Assembly: GCA_037349315.1 (NCBI GenBank)
Contig: JBAIAC010000004.1
Coordinates: 28,895,001 to 28,959,000 of the forward strand
Source: Chelydra serpentina
Taxonomy: Eukaryota > Chordata > Testudines > Chelydridae
Direction of reading: 5' to 3'
Length of the DNA: 64,000 bases
The notes below the pieces were generated by a model. The model had not been told where the DNA came from and ran no database searches. It saw only the letters and a list, made by a program, of their open reading frames with translations. Within the stretch, counting starts at the first letter, position 1. Each line of letters opens with the position of its first letter. Positions 55,961 to 64,000 of the stretch are shown piece by piece. The position numbers and the translations under genes were made by a program.

Positions 55961-58778
55961 ATACAAATAAAGCTGAGATTCTCACCTAATCACATGCTTC
56001 CAGAGGCTGGGGCTTTACAACACCCACCAAATATTGCAAGGAGCTGGTCATGCTGCAAATGCAAATTCACTTTAGTTTTTACACAAAAGATAGTCAACCA
56101 CTACAGGTGAAATCTGCCGCTGGTGTAACTTCATTAACTTCAAGGGAGTGATGCCAGGAGACAATTAGATCCTATATTACTTTAGAATAATGCACTATAC
56201 ATAATAGACTGGGTTAGACCAGGCCACCAGCGTGGATCTGCTCATTCCAATGTATTCTTTAGCAGATGAAATGGACAAAAATGTTAGTTATGGACTCTTC
56301 ATGGGCATTTGGACTTACTGGAAAGGGTGAGGAGATTTGGCATGTATAGAAATGAGATGGGAAAACAGGAGAAATATTTTCCCTGTGAATAATTGTCCAC
56401 AAATGGTGTAACCATGAGAGTAAGACAATAAAACCTGACTTTATGGAATGGGCTTGTGAAGATGACACAACAAACTGTGTGCAAGAGCAAAGGAGCATTT
56501 GGTGCAAACCCAGCTGTGACTCAGCACAGATTAAAAGCCTGCTGGCTTTTTGCACATCAGATCCTTGTGGGACTCGGTCGGACCCCAAATCTTTTTCAGT
56601 TCTGAAAGTGGGAGAGTGCATGTCTGCTATGTATCTAAACCTCAAGAATTGAATTCAAGTCTGTATGTATCTTGATCTTTTAACCAACACTCTCTCTCTT
56701 TTCCTTTTTAATACATTCTAGTTGAGTTAATTAAAAAAAAAAGGCTCCTTTAAGACCGCTGAATGGCTTCTGTAGTTTTGTGCCTGCCATTCTCATTGTT
56801 AAAGGCCTCCACTGCATTAGGTCTGATACTGCTCCTGTTGAAGACAAACGCAAACCCCGCCCCCACCTGCATTTTTCAATTGGAGCAGGATCCGAGGAAG
56901 GATAAAGAGCTGCTCAAAGAAGGATGCTAAAATACCTATTTGCAATGAATTCGGAGTCGTCTTATGCTGTTTTAACAAACTCTCTGAGCAGCACCTGGCC
57001 TGAATAGCCAGGCTGGGACTGGACAGATGCCTAAGGAAATGGGGGAGGAATCTTCCCTCAAGCCCGCAGAATGGCTGTGGTGTAACTCTGTGACATCATG
57101 CTAAGCCCCACCATGCCTGAGACTGCAGTGGGAGATTCCCTGGCCACTCCTCAACCTGCTCAGGACTACCCACCACCTGCCATGCAGGGGGCCACTGCTC
57201 ATGGAGCAGCCCCATGCATTGTTCCACAGAATCCCACCCCTGGTACGCAATGGCTCTGCTTCCAAGGATGCCTACACAGTGGCAGGGGCAGGATGTGCCC
57301 TGAAATCCAGACTGGAAAACATCCCTGGTGAGCATCATCTACATACTGAGCGATGCTTTCCCGTGATGTACATAGGTAGTATGTAGAGGCAGGGGAGCTG
57401 GGATGCACTGGATCAACAAGGTATGGAAATGTTTACTTCATCCGTGGGATGGTGCCAGAGGATTTGAATATCCTGGGAGGATTGACCTTACTTTGAAATG
57501 CTTTATTTCTGTAAATAATTGATAAGACGAGAGTGAAAAATGCCTAAGAATGACTGTTGGACACAAACTGCCCCTCCCACTTGTTTAAATAACATGAAGG
57601 TTGTGACACAAGCTGACAAAAGAAAGGAAATTTACAGATATAGCTGCATAATTCAGCCAAGGCAAACATGTCCCTGGCAACCCCCAGCTGAAGGAGGTCA
57701 CTCTCATATTTTGGTTCCCACAAACAAAAAAATGCACCAAGATGCCCAATGGGGACATATGTAGGAGCATGTCTGAGTGTACTCAGCTAAAGACAGAGCA
57801 GCTTTCAGATCGGAGTGTCTGATACAAGGGGGCACATCAGCGGTGCCATCGTCCTCCTACAGCCTATTTCCATCAAGTGCTTCACGTTAAAAGGACTAAT
57901 GCTGGTCCAGGGCTTTGAAGACATACCGTGCTATGTAAGCACTCAGGGTTTACTTCGGTCTGTGGAATCAGTCCTCTTGAGCACTGCGACTGGGATCTGC
58001 ACAGGCACCCAACTCTCAATAAATGCCAGTGGTATTTGGGTGCCTAACGCCCTTCATCTTCTTTGAAAATCCCAACTGAAGGGCTCAGATCTAGTTGTAA
58101 GCTACAGCAATACGGAGCTGGGCCGGCTCAGCCGGGGCTCCTAGAAACGTTGTTCTTCAGGCAGGCATAATGGCCGCTGCACTGCTCTTTGGCCAGCTCT
58201 GTGGATGGCACAGGGGGAGGAGTGTGGCAATAAGGGAAGAGAAATAGACAGGGGAAAAAGGGAAGAGAAAACTCTCTCCTCACCCCATGGCCTATCAGCT
58301 CATGCCCAGTGATAGCAAGTTTCTCCTCTCTCGCCCATTCAAATCGGGAGCAACTCCACTGAAGTCAATGGAGTTACACGGGTGTAAACCCAGCGTAAAC
58401 AAGAGCAGACTCAGACCGCTGCAGAGCACTTCACAGCTATTATATCTGAAATACAGGTTAGCCCTCTGCTGACAACGTAGACATAGAACTATGGAAGTCG
58501 CTTGCTGGGATTTTTGATAGAGCCATTCCAGCACGTCAGCGTTTCCCTGATATATGCCCGTTTGCAAGGGCTTATAAATCAGATATAAACATTCACTCCG
58601 CAATTTGCTGTGCAGCCTGTGCTTTAGTAGCTGAAAAAGCAGCTACACTAAAACAATATTGTACAGCACGTTAGTCCGTATTGTGAACTATTGCTGCTTT
58701 AATATTTTCACACCAAAAATATCGATTTTTTTAAAGTTTAAAAACAAGTTTCCTCTGCACATTTCAAGTACATAAAAG
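55961..58778. other. No gene; module fragment at 58340-58400
   Basis: Long stretch with scattered frames of 60-130 codons, none recognised. The module fragment has CCACTGAAGTCAATGGAGTT then ACACGGGTGTAAACCC. Confidence 0.4.
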
Positions 58779-59086
58779 GTTGTTACAAGGAGGAGGGAGA
58801 AAAATTGTTCTTCTTAACCTCTGAGGATAGGACAAGAAGCAATGGGCTTAAATTGCAGCCAGGGAGGTTTAGGTTGGACATTAGGAAAAACTTCCCAACT
58901 GTCAGGGTGGTTAAGCACTGGAATAAATTGCCTAGGGAGGTTGTGAAATCTCTGTCATTGGAGATTTTTAAGAGCAGGTTAGACAAACACCTGTCAGGGA
59001 TGGTCTAGATAATACCTAGTCCTGCCATGAGTGAGGGGACTGGACTAGATGACCTCTTGAGGTCCCTTCAGTCCTATGATTCTCTG
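58779..59086 (+). mobile_element. CR1 LINE 3' end with ORF2 C-terminus
   Basis: The frame 58805-59008 reads through FRLDIRKNF, HWNKLPREVV and IFKSRLDKHL, the usual C-terminal end of CR1 ORF2. It then hits its stop and the 3' tail GACTAGATGACCTCTTGAGG with CCTATGATTCTC. About 300 bp survive, 5'-truncated. Confidence 0.93.
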
Positions 59087-59984
59087 CATTGTAACATTTT
59101 TCTCCAGCAACAAATACATCAGAATGGTTCTGTCAAACGGTGCAAACTTAATGTTAAAGAATGCCAGGTCTTTGAACGGCTCCCCTCCTCCACCAACCAA
59201 CTGGCCTGATCATTTGGACCTAAAAATCCTTCGAGTCAGCATTCACATGACACACAGAGTCTGGAACCTCCTTCTAGAAGGGATTATTAAGACATGGATA
59301 CAAATTGGGTTATCCAGAAAAGGATCCAATCTCATTAACAATGTCATTTATATACTAGATTCTCTTTTATCTCTTTTTACTTCTATTTTTATACCATACC
59401 AATCTCCATAGTATCTTTGGCATGGAGGGAGGTGTGGGTGGCCCGTAGTACACTCAAAGTCTTGGCCGAGGCAGATTTATCTTTGCACCCTCCACACCAG
59501 CCAACAAAGCACGAACCACAGGGGTGGAGTTAAGGTTCTGAAAAGTGCTTTCTGCAGGCTGGGGAAAAGGGGGCACAGGACCATGATTCATTCATCTCCT
59601 GAAAATACTCCCATCCCAGAAAATGACCACTCTTAAAGTGGAGGTGGCCACTGATTTGCAAGAAGGCAGAATGCCCAACTTCGCCCTTGAAGGTATAATG
59701 CTCCTGCCTCTCCTTCTCTATTATTATTTGTATTGCGATATCACCTTGGATCTCCAGTCATGTGCTAATTGTCCAGTCCTCCTGCTGTACCAACAGGACA
59801 CAAACATGGTCCGTGCCACCAACTGTTTGCGATCTAAGTATAAGACAAGAGTCGACAGGCAGATACAAGCCAACAGGGGAAGCACAAGGATGCAGTGAGA
59901 CAGAACTGGTCAGCATGACAGGCACTGGACTGAGCGTACCAGCTGCCTAACTGGCATCAAGTTTTGTGTGAGCACCATGGTAAA
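59087..59984. other. No gene seen
   Basis: Unique sequence with unremarkable frames. Confidence 0.4.
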
Positions 59985-60370
59985 GGAGAGTTTGAAGGAG
60001 GATAATAAGGTAGCTTTGTGGATGTCTGTGGGGAGCTCCTCCTAATCATGAGGGGCAACATGGGAGAATGCACGAAGGTGCTTGTTTGAAAATGTAACAG
60101 GTGGGAGATGGAAGCTGGCATCATTGGCTGATCAGAGACAGGAGGCGATTTCTCAATAATGTATGAAAGCTAAGCTGTGAAGGGCTTTGAAAGTGAAGAT
60201 AAGTAGCTTACATCTGATATGATGGAGACAGTGGAAGGGATACCAAATGTGCGTGACATGGTCAAAGTGACCAGCTAGGAAAATTATCTTTGCAGTAGTG
60301 TTTTGAATGGCTATAATTTTTCGGTCTGTCTTCATGTTTGGAGGTATCAGGAGTTTGACTAATTGCACCT
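59985..60370 (-). pseudogene. L2-like LINE ORF C-terminal fragment
   Basis: The reverse frame 60153-60368 reads IQNTTAKIIF, FDHVTHIWYP, then FHCLHHIRCKLLIFTFKALH. This is the order of the conserved C-terminal part of L2/CR1-group LINE proteins (QN.AA, HVT, LHWLP, FK.L..TFKAL). The W-L-P core is decayed. The flank 59985-60152 is probably the rest of the element. No RT active site is left. Confidence 0.65.
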
Positions 60371-60474
60371 AATTCTGTGCGAATGTCTATTTTCAGTTAG
60401 AATTGAGGTTTTGCCAAAGATTTTTCACTTGCAGGTTTTCTGAATTCTCAGCTGTCCTATCTGAAACCCTGAGT

Positions 60475-60560
60475 GTAAAACCTTTACTCAAGTGAGTAGT
60501 GCAATTGGGATCACTTGCATGAGTAAATGCCCATCCGTGGGACTTACTTAGAGTTGCATG
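60475..60560. repeat. Module fragment
   Basis: TTTACTCAAGTGAGTAGTGC and CACTTGCATGAGTAAATGCC form an inverse pair about a central GATC. A related short palindromic family. Confidence 0.45.
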
Positions 60561-60639
60561 AGCTCTGTCCCGTGAACAAACACTAAAAAATGAATGCAAT
60601 TGGCCAAATGCTCTGAAAGGGCAAAATTTGACCAATAAT

Positions 60640-61391
60640 GTGGAGGCAGCATATGTTAGTCATTATTGTGTTACATAGTAAACACACTGGGGTTTTAAAA
60701 GAGTTATCCTGCATTTAAGATCTACAAAGAGTGTCCTTTCCAGCTAGATCTTTTTTTAATTTGGCCTCATTAGCTGAAAACAGTCCATTTAATGTGCAAC
60801 ACATGATAATGCTTTTATTGTTTTTTTATGATCTGCAACAGATTAGCTGCAGAGAATTGACACTGGATGCCCTAATTAGACCTTTATAGGTAGCCATAAT
60901 TTTCTTTTCATGTACCCATAAAGACTGATAAATTAATCCACAAGCACATGAACACAATCATCTTCTCTCCCCTTCCTTGTTTTGATCCAGCCCTAAAGGA
61001 CCCACTTGCACAACTCCCTTCTGTTTGTTCTCCTTTAAAGGCTAATTTCTAATAGACAATTCAACCAACTGCAATATTTTTCCGTATATGATGCCAGGGA
61101 ATAAGACGCAAACAAGATCCTTTCTTATCATTTAATTATTTCTATTCTAGGCAGAAACTGATCCATCAGCAATGACAAACAAAAGGGGTGTAATCCGTCA
61201 TCTTTAACTTTGGATCAGTTATGTAAAATGCAAGGAGAACTATAAAATTTTTTAATAAAATAGCTGGCAATTGTCGGGTAACCAGTGAAAGGCGAGGGGT
61301 GGGACAGAATCTCTTGGAAAAGAAAAACAAGCCATAATCACACACTTGAAAATACTTCGCACACCAGTGATTAAAATCTATTAACAGAAAC
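60640..61391. other. AT-rich unique stretch with TTTATTG/TTTATGA/TAATTAG motifs
   Basis: No repeat recognised. 60750-60960 has TTTTATTGTTTTTTTATGAT, CCTAATTAGACC and AAATTAATCC, homeodomain-type motifs that often cluster in conserved non-coding elements. No exon is seen. Confidence 0.25.
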
Positions 61392-61529
61392 TAGGGTGAC
61401 CAGACAGCCAGTGTGAAAAATTGGGACGGGGGGGACGGGGGGGCGGGGGCGGGGGAAATAGGAGCCTATAGAAGAAAAAGACCCCAAAATTGGGACTGTC
61501 CCTATAAAATTGGAACGTCTGGTCACCCT
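61392..61529. mobile_element. GGTGACC-ended MITE with G-rich run
   Basis: Ends TAGGGTGACCAGACAG and ACGTCTGGTCACCCT. Flanking AACAGAAAC (61383-61391) and AACAGAGAC (61530-61538) match at 8 of 9. Reverse of the 7090 copy. A G-rich tract at 61423-61455 could form a quadruplex. Confidence 0.82.
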
Positions 61530-61559
61530 AACAGAGACAAAAGAATCATTTCCAGTAAA

Positions 61560-61720
61560 GGTCAGGCCCTGATTCAGCAAACGTGATTCAGCAAAGCACC
61601 CTAAGGTGCTTAATATTAAGTGTATGCTTAAGTGTTGTGATGAATAAGGATGGATTTAAGCAAGTGTTTAAGTGTTTTGCTTAAATAGGGTTTCAATCCT
61701 GCTACCCTAACTGCCTAAAT
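61560..61720. repeat. Dispersed module with GATTCAGCAAAGCAC
   Basis: GGCCCTGATTCAGCAAACGT, a second CAGCAAAGCACCC, then GTGCTTAATATTAAGTGTAT and TTTTGCTTAAATAGG. Same style as 742-841. Confidence 0.5.
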
Positions 61721-62499
61721 TATTCCTGCAAAATCCCCATTTACAAGTATACACAGGCAGTTATTGTGTTCCTCGTGGAAGAGAGGAGTCAGAAATCAGG
61801 TGTAGAAAACATATAGGTTCTGGCAACAATGCTCTTTAGTTTATAGATTGAGGAATGCATCTGGTGTTGCAGTAAGTCATTGCAAAGGGTGGGCCTAAAT
61901 GCTAGCAGAGATCGAGCAATTGTAGAAAGGATTGCTGGCTACACAACAGGTATCTGTGCCTGCAAAGCAGATACCTACATTCATGAGCCCATGCGCAATC
62001 ACCCTCTTGGGTGGGTATCAAAATAAAAGCTGACAAGAATACAACAATACACAAGAATTATACTAGCAAATAGTCAACCATCAGCTACAAAGGGGAACAT
62101 ATTGCTATAAGCCCTACAAAATGTAGCTATATCAAAAAACAATGCAGTGTCAGGTGATCCAACAAAAGAAAAAGCTATCAGCTGGCTCTCGCAATGGGGC
62201 GGAAGGGGTACACCTCTTGCTGCTGGTGAGAGAGAAGAGATGCTATGACAAAATAACCATCACAGGGCATCACACCATCAGCAAAGGAAGAAAAGCAGTA
62301 GCTTCATGTACTTTAGCAATAACATCTGGGGGAATTCACTCCTGATAATAGCCACGGTCAGAAATTTATAAGGGCTGAGGGCAGTTAACAGGCCATTTGG
62401 GGATATTAATCTGATGGGAGATACTCTGGAGAATGTAACTTTGATTAACAGGCGCTGTCTGATGTGATATATGGACAAAAGGTTTTAAAGCTAAAACAG
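61721..62499. other. No gene seen
   Basis: Unique sequence. Confidence 0.4.
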
Positions 62500-62560
62500 A
62501 CCATTCAGAGCAGCACACTGGGAGCGAGGATGCCTGGGTTCTATTACTGACCCTAGGCCG
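62500..62560 (+). mobile_element. MIR-type head fragment
   Basis: GAGCAGCACACTGGGAGCG then GCCTGGGTTCTATTACTGAC, a decayed tRNA-like head with B-box-like part. Confidence 0.4.
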
Positions 62561-63924
62561 GATTGCCCCTGGGGCCTTGCAGCCACTGGGGTAAACGAGA
62601 GGAGAATCTCACCCTAGGTGTGCAGCCAAGGCCTGGCTGCCGGCTCTGTCTAACTATGGTGTGCCGAGGGTGCTCAGCACCTCACAGGATCAGGCCCTCA
62701 GTCATGGCCGCGCTAGCTTGGAGCCCCAAACTCGCATTAAGACTGTTCCTCGCCCTGCCCAGACGCCAGCACTTTTACTCAAAGGGCGCGTGTTTTAACT
62801 GGACGTTTTGCATGGACTCACGGGGCCAGTTTACACTTGGCGCAGCTGAGGGGAGAGGGGAGGGAAGTGGCACTGAGCCCACAGGCACCACCGCATCGGT
62901 CGAGGTCAGGAGGGGGGGTGGGGGTGCACTCCACTCCTCCTGCCTTCGCGATGCCTCCCTGCCCCCGCGCAATGTGGAAGAGGAGTGGATGGCGAGGAGC
63001 CATTTAAGCTCCTCCACATCACCCCCTCTGTCACTGGGGAGCCTCCACTTTCCAGCTGCTTTGTGCTAAGCAATCGGGGTCTGAATAGAGGACACAGCAC
63101 ATAATATTTATCCATCCCAAAATAGTGCGATGAGGGATTAAACCGCACTGGCCTTAGAACATTGGCCGCACCTCCCCTTTTGTGTCTTTCTGCTTATTGT
63201 GTATTGGAACTTTTTCAATAAAAATCTAGGTTAAAAACCCAACGAACAGTACAAGGGAGCGGGGGCAGGGTAGAACATATTGGATCAAACTCACTTTGAT
63301 TTATTCATCCCTGGACTGTAATGAATTGACACCAGAGACGAATCTGGTCAATTACATTTAACTAGGGGACCAAATCTGGCCCTCACACAACCCCTCAAGT
63401 AAGCGAGGGCAGAGTTTGGGTCCTAGTCCTGACCACCTGTCCTTTGTTTACTGGTCATTTTGAAGTGTGGCTTGTTAGGAACAGGCAAATGGCACCTGGA
63501 GTCTCCAACTTTCTGGTGACTCTTGCATGCACTGCAGAAATAAAAGACGTGCCAGGCTTTCTGGAAAAAATATTTGCATCCCAGTGAACAGCCCCATCTG
63601 CCAGCTGTTGACACGGTGCCTCGGGCTCGATTCTGCACCTGTTGAAGGCAACGGCAAAACTCCTATTGCCTGCAAAGCAAGCAGGTGATTGGTCCCTTAC
63701 TACTTGGTCCCTCTTCTCTTATTGGTCACTTTCATTTTAACTCAGAAGTTGAAACGCACTGTCCTAAGGAAGAGGCTACAGTACATAGTAAATGCTCTCT
63801 TTTTTAAACGTCACCATTGCATTTGGTCTCTGGGCACCCCATGCTCTGTAGAAATCAATTAAACTGACCCTGTTACCCAAATAGTCCCACCATAGCTAAT
63901 TAAGATAATCCACAGTGCACTGAA
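62561..63924. other. No gene; moderately GC-rich at 62560-63060
   Basis: A 168-codon frame at 62563-63069 overlaps three frames on the other strand and has no recognised domain. An AATAAAA signal lies at about 63220 without an obvious gene. Confidence 0.4.
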
Positions 63925-64000
63925 TGCCTGAAAGAGACTGAACGCCTTCCACATGCGCTGCCTCCGTCGCATACTCGGGATCACTTGGAGTGATCGAATG
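63925..64000 (+). pseudogene. Non-LTR retrotransposon fragment, cut by window edge
   Basis: The + frame reads LNAFHMRCLRRILGI followed by TWSDRM. This FHxRCLRRILGI motif lies after the RT domain in several non-LTR elements annotated as endonuclease-reverse transcriptase. The clade is not assigned. The fragment runs off the end of the window. Confidence 0.7.

Noticed and set aside
62563..63069. 168-codon frame starting with ATG
   Set aside because: No recognised domain, overlapping reverse frames, GC-rich composition; not supported as a gene.

Overview
The window is vertebrate nuclear DNA packed with old transposable elements. I find no intact cellular gene in it. It most resembles a turtle (Testudines). 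The grounds are tRNA-derived SINEs with the head TAGCCGTGTTAGTCTG, CR1 LINE tails ending in repeated ATTCTATG, many small hAT-like and TA/TWA-flanked inverted-repeat elements, MIR/CORE-type SINEs, and a Ty3/gypsy-like gag-protease relic. I recognise these families from memory of turtle and other sauropsid sequence, not from a search. The long open frames are short, overlapping and repeat-derived. The window is therefore intergenic or intronic, and I cannot tell which.

Layout. 1-10.5 kb: three hAT-like elements with exact 8-bp target duplications (310-649, 1653-2298, 3367-3621), a CR1 tail abutting a reverse-strand LINE C-terminus, a MIR split by a MITE, a 7SL RNA-like retroposon (6338-6564), a fold-back SINE (7742-7990) and a CR1 split by a GGTGACC-ended element. 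10.5-21 kb: MITEs (including a nested pair with a tandem junction at 14.5 kb), a 22-bp perfect inverted repeat at 12.1 kb, and long AT-rich unique DNA. 21-30 kb: a 1.4-kb reverse CR1 with RT remnants split by a MITE, a SINE, LTR-like sequence, and a decayed gypsy gag-protease region (27.5-28.7 kb). 30-46 kb: MIR pieces, a fold-back SINE with a clear target duplication (35.7 kb), a 460-bp solo LTR with TG..CA ends and 5-bp duplications (37.5 kb), and a second nearly perfect palindromic SINE (44.6 kb). 46-64 kb: four copies of a GGCGCCGAC-ended hAT-like family, one carrying a CpG-rich 32-bp minisatellite, more MIR and MITE copies, a CR1 3' end (58.8 kb), an L2-like LINE fragment (60 kb), and the start of another LINE reading off the window edge.

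There are no operons or pathways to describe. What the window shows is insertion history: DNA elements lie inside MIRs and CR1s, so they are younger than their hosts. The best leads are SINE copies that entered as fold-back units, a composite 7SL-headed retroposon with its own target duplication, a tandemly amplified transposon-target junction, and a widely dispersed palindromic module of about 100 bp.
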